A DNA stretch of 64,000 nucleotides, taken from contig NZ_AP022853.1 of NCBI RefSeq assembly GCF_011764585.1, forward strand, positions 975,501-1,039,500. The letters are read 5' to 3'. The first letter of the stretch is position 1. Each line of letters opens with the position of its first letter. Position numbers and translations under genes: made by a program. Under the pieces are notes generated by a model that worked only from the letters and a program-made list of their open reading frames with translations, was not told the DNA's origin and ran no database searches. This document shows, one piece after another, positions 1-9,715 of this stretch. Source of the DNA: Sulfurimicrobium lacus. GTDB taxonomy: Bacteria > Pseudomonadota > Gammaproteobacteria > Burkholderiales > Sulfuricellaceae.

Positions 1-1
1 C

Positions 2-631
2 AAGGATGGCCGGCTCATCTACGTGCAGAAAACCATCACGCCGATCCGCGATTCGGACGGCGCCATCATCTCCTTCGCCTCGATCGACAAGGATGTGACC
101 GAGTGGCGCTGCGCCCAGGAACGCATCGAATTCATGGCTCTGCACGACAACCTCACCGGGCTGGCCAACCGCGTCATGCTCATGGACCGCCTGCAGCACG
201 CCATTACCTCGGCGCTGCGGCGCGCCAGCAGCTTCGCCCTGCTGTTCATCGATCTCGACGGATTCAAACCGGTCAACGACCGACTCGGCCACGATGCTGG
301 CGACGCGGCGTTGAAGGAGATCGCGCGCCGCTTCGTCTCCTGCGTGCGCGAAAACGATACCGTGGCGCGGGTGGGCGGCGACGAGTTCGTGATTCTGCTG
401 GAGGAAAGCGGACAGGACAGCGCGGTGGCAGACATCGCCGGCAAACTGCTGGCGCGGGCGGGCGAGCCTTTCCTGATCGGGGACGCCGAGTGCCGTCTCG
501 GCGCCAGCATCGGCATCGCCCTTTACCCCGCGCATGGTCAGGACGCGGATAACTTGCTGAAAAACGCCGACGACGCCATGTACCAGGCCAAATACCAGGG
601 GAAAAACCGCTTCTGCATCTGCGCACGCTGA
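2..631 (+). CDS. Diguanylate cyclase, C-terminal part (PAS end + GGDEF)
   Basis: The gene is cut by the window edge. The visible part opens with the end of a PAS/PAC segment (KDGRLIYVQK, then DKDVTEW) and continues into a complete GGDEF domain. The active-site motif VGGDEF is intact, so the domain should make c-di-GMP from two GTP. The preceding D-N-L-T-G-L-A-N-R stretch and the terminal NRF are typical of the family. There is no EAL domain: the protein stops right after GGDEF. An 11-bp perfect hairpin follows 18 bases after the stop. The sensory N-terminus and any membrane segments lie outside the window. Confidence 0.9.
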   Translation, partial: KDGRLIYVQKTITPIRDSDGAIISFASIDKDVTEWRCAQERIEFMALHDNLTGLANRVMLMDRLQHAITSALRRASSFALLFIDLDGFKPVNDRLGHDAGDAALKEIARRFVSCVRENDTVARVGGDEFVILLEESGQDSAVADIAGKLLARAGEPFLIGDAECRLGASIGIALYPAHGQDADNLLKNADDAMYQAKYQGKNRFCICAR

Positions 632-649
632 GCTCTGGATGCCAAATGG

Positions 650-679
650 AAACGGCCCGGGGTTAACTCCGGGCCGTTT
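650..679. terminator. Bidirectional hairpin terminator between convergent genes
   Basis: A perfect 11-bp stem (AAACGGCCCGG / CCGGGCCGTTT) with an 8-base loop lies between the stop codons of the plus-strand GGDEF gene and the minus-strand cytochrome gene. The A/T ends of the stem give short U-rich ends in both directions, so one site can serve both genes. Confidence 0.8.
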
Positions 680-723
680 CTCATCAAGTGTTGCGGGAAG
701 CGGATAGGCCGAGCCTGGCCGGA

Positions 724-3228
724 TTATGCCCCGGCAATGGCAACGACTTTGTCGCGCAACGCGACCAGGTAGCTCCGCGTGCTGGACAGCAGTTCGCTGA
801 AGAATCCTTGATCCCGGGAGGCGTAATTCGTCTTCAAGGTCAGGGCGCCACCTGTCGGTCCGCTGTGGCAATCGTAACAGCCGACTTGCTGGCCGGCCAC
901 GTAGCTGACGTTGTGGCCGTCTGCATTGAAGGTCTTGGCCATCTTGACCTGGCTCAGCGGCGAACCGCGGAAGTCGGCCCCATGGCAATAAGCACAGGAG
1001 GCGCGCTGGGAGGCGGTTTCCGCACTGTGCTCGTGATTGCCGACCCACGCGCTGCCGATACTGTGCATGCCGTGAGGACCGCCGTTCGCGGTATTCGGAA
1101 CGGTGGCGTGGCATACCGTGCATTCGTGCACCGTGCCGGCGTAACCCTGGAGCGCGATGCTCTGCAGGTTATCGTTGGGCTCGCTGGTCGGGAACTCGGC
1201 ATGGGTGGAGCCGTGGCAGGCCGAACACTGCAAGTTGCCGTGGCCGGTGCTGAAGCGGTACAGGCTGAAGCCCTCGCTCGGCTTGTTCTGCGCCGTGGCG
1301 AAGCGTGCGTCGGACCAGTTCAGCAGGTTGCCTTGCGTGTCTACCGCGCTGAGTTCGCGTTTGCTGTCATAGTGGCAGGCCTGGCAGTTGGGTTCGGACA
1401 GCCAGCCGGAGCGGGTTGCCGCACCGACTTTGCTGATGCGGCCGTGGCAGCTCTGGCAGTTGATCGCGACATTGCCGCCGCTGTCCTTCACATCGGCCAT
1501 GGCGCCGCGCAGGCACTGGGTTACCGAGCCCGGGTGGCACATGTAGCACGCGCTCCGGTTGTTGGAGCTATCCAGCGTCAGACCGTTTGCCGGATCGACA
1601 GCCGTGCCGTGGCTGGCGTGCAGTGCCTTGGTGAGCGCCGAGATGCCTGTGATGCCCGTCGGGAAACCAGCCTCGATCTGGTATGCGTTGGAGACGTGGC
1701 AGGCCACACACAGCGTCGGCTTGCCGGCGAGCGCCGAGGCGTACAGGCCGTTGCTATAGCCCTTGGCTGTCAGCGCGGCGGCATAGGCGGCGTTGCCCGC
1801 CTGTTTTTGATCGTGGAGGCGGAGGATATTCTTCTTCCAGTCCTTCAGCGGATCGGGGTCGAACACCCAGCCTGCAGTCGGCTTGGCCGCATTGGCTGCC
1901 GTGTTGGTGCTGGTGGTCGAGGTGTGGCAAGCCTTGCAGGTGATCTCGTCGCTCACCGGCAGCACCACCTTGGTCGTCGCCAGAACCTGTCCGGCGGTGT
2001 TTTTGGCGACTACCTGGACCAACGGATAACTGTTGGTTCTTCGGGTGTCGTCGGTCGGGGTGATCGGAATGCCCACCGCCTCGAACCAGTTCTCGGTGGA
2101 GTTGTATGCCATGCGTGCCGGCGTGAGCGAGGCCATCGGGTAGCCGAGCAAGCCGACATCCGGGGCAGGCGAGAGGCCGAACAGGCTTTGCACGTACTGC
2201 CAGAAGTTGGTCTTGGTCGAGCTGATGGTATTGATCGAACCGGTGGCATCCGCCGTGGCCTGGTAGGTCAGCGTGACGCCGCTAGTCACCAGGGCGCCGG
2301 TGGATTTGTTCACCAGTTGGGCATTCAGGGTATTGAGCGGCGGCAGGATGGAGAAGACCGAGTAATCCTGTCCATCGACGCAGTGCATGCCCAGGTTGTT
2401 CCAGGCCAGCAGGCTGTAGGCATTCGCCACTGCCGCGGTCACCGTTACCGCCACCGTGCGGGTGGTCACGCTGTCGCGGACGGTGACAGTCGCGGAACCG
2501 GCCGCCACGCCGCGAACGGTGGCAACACCGGCAGCGTAGGTCACGGTGGCGATGGTCGTGTTGGACGAAGAAGTCGTTACCGTGCCGCTGGCATTGGTCA
2601 CGCTGACCGCCGCAGTTGCACCCACCGGCACGCTCACCGAGGTGGGCGAAACGGTCAGGCTGGCAGCAGAGGTGACGGTGACCGCGACGGTGCGGGTGTT
2701 CACGCTGTCGCGGATGGTGACCGTCGCGGAGCCTGCGGCTACGCCATGGACCACGGCTACGCCAGCCGCATAGCTGACGGTGGCGATCGCCGTATTGGAC
2801 GAGGTGGCCGTGACGATTCCGGAAGCATTCGCAACGGTAACGTTCGCATTGCCTTTCACCGGAATCTGGAGCGATGTCGGCGACACGGAAAGCGACGAAA
2901 CTACTTTCACGCTCACACTAGCACGATTGTTTTCCCCGCTGCTGATGGTGACCGTCGCCGTGCCGGGAGATACGCCGGTGATCCTGGCGACTCCGGATGC
3001 GTAGGTGACGGTGGCGACGGACGTGTTGGACGAGCTGACACTAACCGTCCTTCTGGTATCGCTAACCGTCACTGATGCGGTGCTGCCGACCGAGACGGTT
3101 ATCGAGCTCGGAGAGACGCTGATGGCAAGGGCGGCGCTTGCATATGCAAGGGTAAATAGCCAGGCAAAAAAACCCAGCAATAGAGGTCTATGGTTATGGC
3201 GGATTTGACTTGCTGTTGGACAGTTCAT
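724..3228 (-). CDS. Secreted nine-haem c-type cytochrome with three Ig-like domains
   Basis: 834 aa. A signal peptide (RPLLLGFFAWLFTLAYASA-ALA) supports the start at 3228, which has a GGGGG Shine-Dalgarno-like run; the open frame extends 44 codons further upstream without signal character. Residues about 36-275 hold three tandem bacterial Ig-like (BIG2) repeats of roughly 78 aa, the second and third almost identical. The C-terminal half has nine CxxCH haem sites: CKACH, CVACH, CYMCH, CQSCH, CQACH, CSACH, CTVCH, CAYCH and CYDCH. Such proteins carry electrons in the periplasm or at the cell surface. The donor and acceptor cannot be told from sequence. It stands alone, with no porin or partner cytochrome beside it. 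Confidence 0.85.
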   Translation of the reverse strand: MNCPTASQIRHNHRPLLLGFFAWLFTLAYASAALAISVSPSSITVSVGSTASVTVSDTRRTVSVSSSNTSVATVTYASGVARITGVSPGTATVTISSGENNRASVSVKVVSSLSVSPTSLQIPVKGNANVTVANASGIVTATSSNTAIATVSYAAGVAVVHGVAAGSATVTIRDSVNTRTVAVTVTSAASLTVSPTSVSVPVGATAAVSVTNASGTVTTSSSNTTIATVTYAAGVATVRGVAAGSATVTVRDSVTTRTVAVTVTAAVANAYSLLAWNNLGMHCVDGQDYSVFSILPPLNTLNAQLVNKSTGALVTSGVTLTYQATADATGSINTISSTKTNFWQYVQSLFGLSPAPDVGLLGYPMASLTPARMAYNSTENWFEAVGIPITPTDDTRRTNSYPLVQVVAKNTAGQVLATTKVVLPVSDEITCKACHTSTTSTNTAANAAKPTAGWVFDPDPLKDWKKNILRLHDQKQAGNAAYAAALTAKGYSNGLYASALAGKPTLCVACHVSNAYQIEAGFPTGITGISALTKALHASHGTAVDPANGLTLDSSNNRSACYMCHPGSVTQCLRGAMADVKDSGGNVAINCQSCHGRISKVGAATRSGWLSEPNCQACHYDSKRELSAVDTQGNLLNWSDARFATAQNKPSEGFSLYRFSTGHGNLQCSACHGSTHAEFPTSEPNDNLQSIALQGYAGTVHECTVCHATVPNTANGGPHGMHSIGSAWVGNHEHSAETASQRASCAYCHGADFRGSPLSQVKMAKTFNADGHNVSYVAGQQVGCYDCHSGPTGGALTLKTNYASRDQGFFSELLSSTRSYLVALRDKVVAIAGA

Positions 3229-3622
3229 GATGCCCCCGTGTGGATTGCCCGGCTTGGTAAGCTGGTCTTCAAAGCCGTGTTTCGCATGGGAACGAACCGG
3301 CTCACTGGAATGCCTTAGAGTGAAAAGCACGTTCGCCGAATCTAGAGTAAAAAAAGACAAAAATCAAATTACAAATCAGTAACTTACGTGTACTGCGCCT
3401 ACTGTTTTCACTGTAGTTTGCGATGGGGTAAAAGGGGGGGGTGAAAGCTACGTGTTCAGGTAGAAACAACGTATGTGCAACATCGGAAAGTCGCGCGCGG
3501 ATGGCAGGGGAAAGGGCGTTTTACCTCGCTTTTCGCCGATCGCGGCGGACACTGTAGAAGGACGTCGACGAGCCTGTATGTGGCAGGCGGAAAACCAGGG
3601 GAAAAAAGCCGTTTAACCCAGG
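3229..3622. other. Intergenic region without a recognised gene
   Basis: About 390 bases between two minus-strand genes. It should hold the cytochrome promoter (AT-rich around 3340-3420). No convincing coding frame, tRNA or clear terminator was seen. A run of eight or more G lies near 3434. Confidence 0.5.
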
Positions 3623-4072
3623 CTATTCGTCCAGAAACAGTCGCAGCGGAATCATGGAGGAGGACGCGAACCCGTGTCTGAGGTAGAAGCGCTGGGCAGC
3701 GTCGTTGCTCCGATCGGTGAGCAGGGTGATGCGCTTGCAGCCGTCCTGCTGTGCCGACTCGATGGCATGTTGCAGCAGTTGCGAGCCCGTGCCTGCGCCG
3801 CGCGAGCCGGGGGCAACCACCATGTCCTCGAGCAGCGCGACCCTGGCGCCGAGTGCCGTCGACACGGTGTAAAGCAGGCTGACCATGCCGACAATCTCTT
3901 CGTCCCTTCGTGCCACAAGAACGCGGCCGGCCCCCGGGTTGCCGATGATGAGCGCCAGGCCGCGAGACTGCGCCTCGCGATCCGGTTCGAACTCGGCTTC
4001 CTGGGAAAACAGCACATCCAGCAGTTCGCAAAGTGCGGCGATGTCGCGGGGCGTTGCGGGAGAAATCTGCAT
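3623..4072 (-). CDS. GNAT-family N-acetyltransferase
   Basis: 149 aa, the normal size for a single GNAT domain. The central acetyl-CoA-binding strand-turn reads EDMVVAPGSRGAGTGSQLL, a good match to the R/Q-x-x-G-x-G/A loop (RGAGTG). The C-terminal motif RFYLRHGF is the family's motif B. The substrate cannot be predicted. The start at 4072 lies 11 bases after the stop of the upstream amidohydrolase-like gene, so it is probably the last gene of the cheW-chemoreceptor operon. The open frame extends upstream to 4957, but that part is an out-of-frame reading of the neighbour. Confidence 0.85.
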   Translation of the reverse strand: MQISPATPRDIAALCELLDVLFSQEAEFEPDREAQSRGLALIIGNPGAGRVLVARRDEEIVGMVSLLYTVSTALGARVALLEDMVVAPGSRGAGTGSQLLQHAIESAQQDGCKRITLLTDRSNDAAQRFYLRHGFASSSMIPLRLFLDE

Positions 4073-4083
4073 GGCGGACGTGT

Positions 4084-5187
4084 TCAGGCGAACTCCTCGC
4101 CGAACAGCAGCGACCACGCGCTGCGGTATGCCACCTGATGCCGCGTTTCGTCCGGCAGGCGCTGCAGAAAATTCCGGTGCTTCTGGTCGTATTCGACGAT
4201 GCGGGACATGCGGTCCCCGCCCAGATCCAGGGCCGACACGAATCGCTGCGGATAGGCGACGATCAGGTCGCGCCATTCGGCCTTGAGGTTGCCGTCGCTT
4301 GCCCACACGCGCGCATGGTGCTGGCCGCTCAACGGGTATATCGAACCGGAGTCGCCGAATGCGGTATCGAAATACAGGTTCGGGAAGCGTTTGATCAGGG
4401 TCTCGACGTAGCCGGGCGAATAGCCGGAGGCGCGCTCGATGTAACGTATCTGGGCGAGGTGGCACCAGATTACCCTGGCCTTCGGGTACTGTTGCAGCAT
4501 CTTTTCCAGCGGCGCCAGCAGTCCGTCTTCGATTTCGTAATGAATCTGCAAAGGCATGCCGGTTTTTTCGCTCATGGCGAACACGCGATGTCCGATCGGG
4601 CCGTCGATCGGGACGTCGGCGTCGCGGTCCAGCTCGTTGCGTTTTACCTGACGGGGCGAGGGGTAGTGGCGGAATTCGTACTCGCCCAGCAGCATGATCT
4701 GCCTCCCCCTTGCGGCGGCTTCCTGGGCATCGACGAATGCGTCCGTGGCCTCCGTCAGGGCCGGGGCTTGCCCGCCGTTGCCGACCGGGATGAAACGGTC
4801 CGGATAACTGGCGAGCAAGCGTTGCGACAAGTTGTCGAAACGCACCCCGTTCTCGAACTGGCCCTTGCCGATATCCGCGGAAAGCGCCATCAGCCCGATG
4901 TTGAGGTCGTCCATGTTTTTCGCGACATGATCGACGTCCAGCTTGGTGGAGTTGCACGAGCTTTCGATGTCGATGTAGGGCAGCCCGCCGGCAGCCAGGA
5001 TTTTCTTCAGGCGCTGTGCGTAACCGCTTTTCAGTTTCGCGAATTCGACGCGATCATCAGCCCTCCCCAGCACTGGCATGCAGGCTATCAGCGGAAGTGC
5101 GCATATCGTCTTGATCAGCCTGCGTCTGGAAAGCTTGGCGGAACAAGGTGTCTCCGGAGTAGCCGCCCGGCCTAAAACTCTTTCCAC
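4084..5187 (-). CDS. Exported amidohydrolase-like TIM-barrel protein
   Basis: 367 aa with a GTG start at 5187, overlapping the end of the chemoreceptor gene by 16 bases; an AGAGG element sits just upstream. The N-terminus [19 protein letters not shown] looks like a Tat or Sec signal with cleavage near GRA-DD. The body resembles the Amidohydro_2 group: YIDIESSCN early, [10 protein letters not shown], then VIWCHLAQ and a late SALDLGGDR where metal-binding residues of the fold normally lie. The usual early HxH pair is not obvious, so catalytic activity is uncertain. Translational coupling to the chemoreceptor suggests a linked, perhaps ligand-related, role. Confidence 0.7.
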   Translation of the reverse strand: MERVLGRAATPETPCSAKLSRRRLIKTICALPLIACMPVLGRADDRVEFAKLKSGYAQRLKKILAAGGLPYIDIESSCNSTKLDVDHVAKNMDDLNIGLMALSADIGKGQFENGVRFDNLSQRLLASYPDRFIPVGNGGQAPALTEATDAFVDAQEAAARGRQIMLLGEYEFRHYPSPRQVKRNELDRDADVPIDGPIGHRVFAMSEKTGMPLQIHYEIEDGLLAPLEKMLQQYPKARVIWCHLAQIRYIERASGYSPGYVETLIKRFPNLYFDTAFGDSGSIYPLSGQHHARVWASDGNLKAEWRDLIVAYPQRFVSALDLGGDRMSRIVEYDQKHRNFLQRLPDETRHQVAYRSAWSLLFGEEFA

Positions 5188-7448
5188 TCATCCTCTCCGG
5201 CGGGGGCGTGCATAGGCGCTTTGGCGGGATTTGCCGCCGGCTTGGCCTGTGCGCGCTGGGGCGCGCCCTTGCTCGCGCCCTTTGCGGTATGCCCGGAGGT
5301 GGCTGGAGTGGCAGCGCGGCGCGTTACCGCCATGCCCATGCCGGCCTTGGTATCGAGCTTGAACACGCTGACCGACTGGGAAAGATTCTGCGCCTGCTCT
5401 TCCAGCGACTCGGCGGCAGCGGCGGATTCCTCCACCAGCGCGGCGTTCTGCTGCGTCACTTCGTCCATCTGGGTGATGGCCAGGTTGACCTGCTCGATGC
5501 CGGCGCTCTGCTCCGACGACGCAGCGGAGATTTCCGCCATGATGTCGGTCACGCGCTTGATGCTGGTGACGATCTCATCCATGGTCTGGCCCGCTTCGCC
5601 GACCAGCCTGGTGCCGTTTTCGACCTTGTCCACCGAATCGCCGATCAGGGATTTGATTTCCTTGGCAGCGGCGGCGGAGCGTTGCGCCAGGTTGCGCACC
5701 TCGGCGGCCACCACGGCGAAACCGCGTCCCTGTTCCCCGGCGCGCGCGGCTTCCACCGCCGCGTTCAGCGCCAGGATATTGGTCTGGAAGGCGATGCCGT
5801 CGATCACCGAAATGATATCGACGATCTTGCGCGAGGATTCGTTGATCGAGGACATGGTGGTGACGACTTCGTTCACCACCGCGCCGCCCTTGCCGGCCAC
5901 GGTGGACGCGCCGATGGCCAGCTGGTTGGCCTGTTTGGCGTTGTCCGCGTTCTGCTTCACCGTGGATGTCAGTTCTTCCATGCTGGAGGCGGTTTCCTCC
6001 AGGCTGGAGGCTTGTTCCTCGGTGCGCTGGGAAAGGTCGGCATTGCCCACGGCAATTTCCTTGGCGCCGGTGTTGATGCTTTCCACCGCCACCTTGATTT
6101 CGTCCACCAGCTTCTTGAGGTTGTCCACCGTGGTATTGACGTTTTGCTTGACGTCGTTGAAGGACCCTTGGTATTCGCGGGTGACGCTCTGGGTCAGGTC
6201 GCCCTGCGCCAGGGCCTGCACCACGCGGATGGTGTCCTTGAAGGCGGTATCGACAGTATCGGACAGCAGGTTGAGCAGTTCCGACAGCGTCTTGGTGTAG
6301 CCCTGCTTGCCGCTCAAGTTCATCTTGACGTTGAAATCGCCGCGATTGGCGGCTTCGACGATCTGCTGGATTTCGGCGACGATTTGAGTGAGGGAGTCAG
6401 CCGTGGTATTGACGCTGACTTTTACCTGGTTGTAAGCACCGGAATATTCCCGCGTGACCTTCTGGCTGAGATCGCCGTTGGCCAGCGCCTGGGCGACGCG
6501 GATGGTGTCCTTGAAGGCGCCGTCGACCGTATCGGAAAGCTGGTTGAGCAACTCGCTCAAGGTCTTGGTGTAGCCGGCCTTGCCGCTCATGTCCATCTTG
6601 GTGCTGAAATCGCCCTGCACGGCGTCATCGACGATTTTCTGGATCTCGGCCACGATCTTGCGCAGGCTGTCCTGCATGATTTTCAGCGAGTACACCAGGC
6701 TGGTGGTGTCGCCGGATTTGACCTGCAGTTCCATGGAGAGGTCGCCGCCGGCGATCTTGTGCACTGCTTCCGCCGCGTAGTCCGGTTCGCCGCCCAGTTG
6801 CCTGAGCAGGCTGCGGGTAATCAGGAAGCCGACCGCGATAGCGACAATCAGGGCGGCCAGGGCGAGAGCAATAATCAAGGTCAAGGCGCTGCTGACGGTG
6901 TCCCTGGCTTCCTTGCCGGTCTTGTTCATCGATTCGATCTGGTGGTCACTCAGGGCCTTCACGGCATTGGTGTATTCACGCTGGGTGGCGCGGATTTCTT
7001 CCAACAGTAATGTTTTGGCTTCATCGTAATTGCCGGCTTTTTCCAGCTCGATGAATTTATTTTGCCCACCGATGTATTTTTGACGGGCATCGACTATTTT
7101 GGCGAAGAGTGCCTTGCCGGTGGCGGAGGCGACAGTTTTTTCCAGTTCGTCGATGTTTTTCTTGATATCGCCGCGCGCTTCCTCGATACGTTCCAGCTCT
7201 TTGGCGATTTTGGCGTTGTCGGTTTCCAGCAGGGAGTTGCGCATGGCACGCGCGATGACGTTGATGTTATCGAGAATGTTGTTGGCCATCACCGTCTTGG
7301 GGAATTTGTCGGTGACCATGCTGTCGACGTCATTGCCGAGGCCGCGTATTTCCTTGATGCTCATGCCGGCGATTATCACCAGCAGCAAGATTACCGCGCC
7401 GAACCCCAGCCCTAGACGGGTACCCACTTTCATATTTGCGCTTGCCAT
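5172..7448 (-). CDS. Methyl-accepting chemotaxis protein with several HAMP-like segments
   Basis: 758 aa. There is one transmembrane helix near residues 12-30, a periplasmic four-helix-type sensor (about 35-185) and a second membrane helix (about 190-212). Repeated HAMP-like linkers follow, each with [15 protein letters not shown] sequences and the phrase [11 protein letters not shown]. The cytoplasmic signalling tip [20 protein letters not shown] is canonical, and the C-terminus ends EDEWKEF, a tether-like pentapeptide for CheR/CheB. AGGAGG lies eight bases before the ATG. It is co-directional with cheW, whose stop is 35 bases upstream. Its signalling half is nearly identical to that of the chemoreceptor at 17179-19701. 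Confidence 0.95.
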   Translation of the reverse strand: MASANMKVGTRLGLGFGAVILLLVIIAGMSIKEIRGLGNDVDSMVTDKFPKTVMANNILDNINVIARAMRNSLLETDNAKIAKELERIEEARGDIKKNIDELEKTVASATGKALFAKIVDARQKYIGGQNKFIELEKAGNYDEAKTLLLEEIRATQREYTNAVKALSDHQIESMNKTGKEARDTVSSALTLIIALALAALIVAIAVGFLITRSLLRQLGGEPDYAAEAVHKIAGGDLSMELQVKSGDTTSLVYSLKIMQDSLRKIVAEIQKIVDDAVQGDFSTKMDMSGKAGYTKTLSELLNQLSDTVDGAFKDTIRVAQALANGDLSQKVTREYSGAYNQVKVSVNTTADSLTQIVAEIQQIVEAANRGDFNVKMNLSGKQGYTKTLSELLNLLSDTVDTAFKDTIRVVQALAQGDLTQSVTREYQGSFNDVKQNVNTTVDNLKKLVDEIKVAVESINTGAKEIAVGNADLSQRTEEQASSLEETASSMEELTSTVKQNADNAKQANQLAIGASTVAGKGGAVVNEVVTTMSSINESSRKIVDIISVIDGIAFQTNILALNAAVEAARAGEQGRGFAVVAAEVRNLAQRSAAAAKEIKSLIGDSVDKVENGTRLVGEAGQTMDEIVTSIKRVTDIMAEISAASSEQSAGIEQVNLAITQMDEVTQQNAALVEESAAAAESLEEQAQNLSQSVSVFKLDTKAGMGMAVTRRAATPATSGHTAKGASKGAPQRAQAKPAANPAKAPMHAPAGEDEWKEF

Positions 7449-7483
7449 TTTTTTTGCCTCCTGAAATTTTTATTCGGTAAGGT

Positions 7484-7978
7484 TTACGCGGCTGCCATTT
7501 CAACCAGCTCCATGTCGCGGCTGGTCATGAGCTTCTCGATGTCCACCAGGATCAGCATGCGCTCGTCCACGGTGCCCAGCCCCATCACGTACTTGGTGTC
7601 GATGGCGGAGCCGAATTCCGGCGCGGGCTTGATCTGCTCCGGGGCGAGGTCGATCACGTCGGAGACGCCGTCCACCACCATGCCGATCACGCGGTGCGCC
7701 ACGTTGAGGATGATCACCACCGTCAGCTGGTTGTACTCGGCTTGCCCGAGATTGAATTTGAGGCGCATGTCCACGATCGGCACGATGATGCCGCGCAGGT
7801 TGACTACGCCCTTGATGAAGTCGGGCGTGTTGGCGATTTTGGTGACGGCGTCGTAGCCGCGGATCTCCTGCACGTTGAGGATGGGCAGGCCATATTCCTC
7901 TTTGCCCAGGATGAAAGTCAGAAATTCGTTGGTGGTGGTCGATGTGTTCGACGGATTGGATTGCGAGGCTTGGTCCAT
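7484..7978 (-). CDS. cheW: Chemotaxis coupling protein CheW
   Basis: 164 aa, a single CheW domain. Seen are [24 protein letters not shown] at the N-terminus, the [15 protein letters not shown] core and LVEMAAA at the end. CheW links chemoreceptors to the CheA kinase. It is the first gene of a minus-strand operon with a chemoreceptor, the amidohydrolase-like protein and the GNAT enzyme. A GGAGA site precedes the ATG. No cheA or cheY occurs in the window, so the core kinase must be encoded elsewhere. Confidence 0.95.
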   Translation of the reverse strand: MDQASQSNPSNTSTTTNEFLTFILGKEEYGLPILNVQEIRGYDAVTKIANTPDFIKGVVNLRGIIVPIVDMRLKFNLGQAEYNQLTVVIILNVAHRVIGMVVDGVSDVIDLAPEQIKPAPEFGSAIDTKYVMGLGTVDERMLILVDIEKLMTSRDMELVEMAAA

Positions 7979-8210
7979 GGCTTGATCTCCAGATGTCTAT
8001 TTTTATACCGGAATGCGCATGCAGCCCAACAAGCTCGAATAAACGGAAGCTATTGGAACGGTCTATTCTAGACTGCTTTTCTCCCTTGGGGGGATGAAAC
8101 AATCTCAATCAAATGAAGCCGGTAACGTAACAGGAAGAGGCGAGAAATCCGCTTTCAGAAAAAGGCCGCGTCAGCTGATTATGTAGTCACCAGGTGTATC
8201 TTAATGAAAA

Positions 8211-8307
8211 GCAGCAGCGGCCAGAAATACCCGGTTCTGCGTATTTTTGCTGTCAGGGTTCCCACGCTCATACTGCCGACAGCCAAATGGCCAGAAAGCC
8301 GCTGCTG
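8211..8307. repeat. Imperfect inverted repeat
   Basis: CAGCAGCGGC (8212-8221) is matched by its reverse complement GCCGCTGCTG (8298-8307), and both arms sit beside the same GGCCAGAAA word. It lies upstream of cheW. It may be a remnant of a small interspersed repeat; no gene is seen in it. Confidence 0.5.
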
Positions 8308-8353
8308 ATCGCAAATATTCGAGATGGACTGGAACGCGGCAGGAACAGTAACC

Positions 8354-8442
8354 GTAGGGCGCAATAACCAACGGGCATTGCGCCGGATGTTTGGTATTCA
8401 TGAATTCATGCGGCGCAATGCGTTTCACTTATTGCGCCCTAC
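8354..8442. repeat. 89-bp palindromic intergenic repeat (GGGCGCAATA type)
   Basis: The outer arms GTAGGGCGCAATAA and TTATTGCGCCCTAC are perfect complements. An inner pair, CATTGCGCCG and CGGCGCAATG, also pairs, around the central palindrome CATGAATTCATG. The architecture is that of interspersed palindromic repeats common in betaproteobacterial genomes. It sits directly downstream of the SIR2-like gene and may act as a transcript-end hairpin. Confidence 0.8.
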
Positions 8443-8456
8443 ACCAGCTATTCAGG

Positions 8457-9296
8457 CTACGCGGCGACAGGCATGATCTCCGTCACCGCGTCGAAAAACG
8501 CGTTCAAATCCATGTCGAGGCGCGTGATGTTCTGTTCCTGCAGGAAGCGTTCCTCGTTCTTCGCCAGTTCGCCCGGCAACACCGCCCAGTGGGGGCCGTC
8601 GCTGGAGCGTTTCATGATCTGGCGGGCGTAGCTGCGGGTGAGCTGGCTGTCGAAACGGCAGCCGAGGAAGAGGAAGCCTTTTCCCTTGCGCAGTTCCTGC
8701 ACCAGGGCGGGAATCGGGCTCTGGATGTCGATTTCGGTCAGCACTTCCACGTAGTCGGAATCGGACACGATGTAGTTGCCGGCCGGGCTGACGCTGCCGA
8801 TGGGCTGGTACAACACGGTGCGCCATTGCTCCATTTGGGCGGCGTCGCACGGCGTGCCGTCCGGCAGGTAATATTTCACCCACTGGTCGCGGTGCTCGGC
8901 GCGGCTCACGCCCTGCAGCATGCCCCATCCTTCCTGTCCGGCCAGGGCCTTCGCCATGGCGCCGTCGTACCACGCGTCCACGATCAGCGGCAGGTGCAGA
9001 CCGGCGAGGTGGCGGTGCAGCGGGGCGGGCTCGGGCTGGTGGACGAAGGCCTCGTTCATCAGGGTCACCAGGGTTTTGCGATGCTTGAAGTTCTCGATGT
9101 ACTGGGCGGCGGCGGTAAGGTTTTTGCGGATCTTGAACGGCAGGGTGGTCCTGGCCGCCAGTTGCTCCGCCAGCGCCACGGCTGTGGCCGGGACGGTATT
9201 TTCCACCGTCAGCGCGAGCATGCCCGGCCCGAGGTAGGGAATCGCCCGTTTTTCGGCCAGGGCGGCGACGATGGCGTCGAGTTGCAGTGCGGTCAT
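8457..9296 (-). CDS. SIR2-like protein, last gene of the nif operon
   Basis: 279 aa. The C-terminal half contains GKGFLFLGCRFDSQLTRSYARQIM, the signature of the SIR2_2 group of Rossmann-like proteins. The N-terminus AIPYLGPGML resembles the glycine-rich start of the same fold. Catalytic sirtuin residues (the GAGxS loop and catalytic His) are not clearly present, so deacetylase activity should not be assumed; NAD or nucleotide binding is the safer expectation. It follows nifT after a 173-bp spacer filled with heptamer repeats, which makes a nitrogen-fixation-related role likely but unproven. Confidence 0.7.
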   Translation of the reverse strand: MTALQLDAIVAALAEKRAIPYLGPGMLALTVENTVPATAVALAEQLAARTTLPFKIRKNLTAAAQYIENFKHRKTLVTLMNEAFVHQPEPAPLHRHLAGLHLPLIVDAWYDGAMAKALAGQEGWGMLQGVSRAEHRDQWVKYYLPDGTPCDAAQMEQWRTVLYQPIGSVSPAGNYIVSDSDYVEVLTEIDIQSPIPALVQELRKGKGFLFLGCRFDSQLTRSYARQIMKRSSDGPHWAVLPGELAKNEERFLQEQNITRLDMDLNAFFDAVTEIMPVAA

Positions 9297-9313
9297 GGTG
9301 TTCTCCTTTGTTT

Positions 9314-9468
<155 letters not shown>

Positions 9469-9469
9469 G

Positions 9470-9676
9470 CTACTCGCCCAGCTTGCGGGCTTCGACGGTG
9501 ATCGGCAGGCGGGTGTCGGCGGCCATCTCGGGCAGCGCGAATTTCCAGCCGTTGGCCAGGGTGACGGTGCCGCCCCACATTTCCGGTTTTTCCATCTCGA
9601 CGATGGGTTCTTCCAGGTCCTTCTTGGGCAGGTAGCCGGTCAGTACGCCTGCGGCTTTGCGGATCATGATTTTCAT
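9470..9676 (-). CDS. nifT: Nitrogen fixation protein NifT/FixU
   Basis: 68 aa, the family's usual length. Characteristic segments are LPKKDLEEPIVEMEKPE, the WGGTVTLANGWKFALPEM core and a DTRLPITVEARKLGE end. NifT is a small protein regularly found in nif operons; its biochemical role is not settled. An AGGAG site lies just before the ATG. The gene sits 39 bases after the Cache-CheW gene and before the SIR2-like gene. Confidence 0.95.
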   Translation of the reverse strand: MKIMIRKAAGVLTGYLPKKDLEEPIVEMEKPEMWGGTVTLANGWKFALPEMAADTRLPITVEARKLGE

Positions 9677-9715
9677 TTCTTGCTCCTGATATCGATCGTT
9701 CGTTGTGTGCCTGTT

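Noticed and set aside
688..3075. Long plus-strand open frame opposite the cytochrome gene
   Set aside because: It is the shadow of the minus-strand cytochrome, whose signal peptide, Ig repeats and nine CxxCH motifs are unmistakable.
3623..4957. 444-codon minus-strand frame as one long protein
   Set aside because: Only the last 149 codons are GNAT-like; the rest overlaps a different frame of the amidohydrolase-like gene.
5208..7010. Plus-strand open frame of about 600 codons across the chemoreceptor
   Set aside because: It is antisense to a clear methyl-accepting chemotaxis protein and has low-complexity composition.
8179..8428. Small minus-strand frames upstream of cheW
   Set aside because: They read through palindromic repeats and lack ribosome sites.
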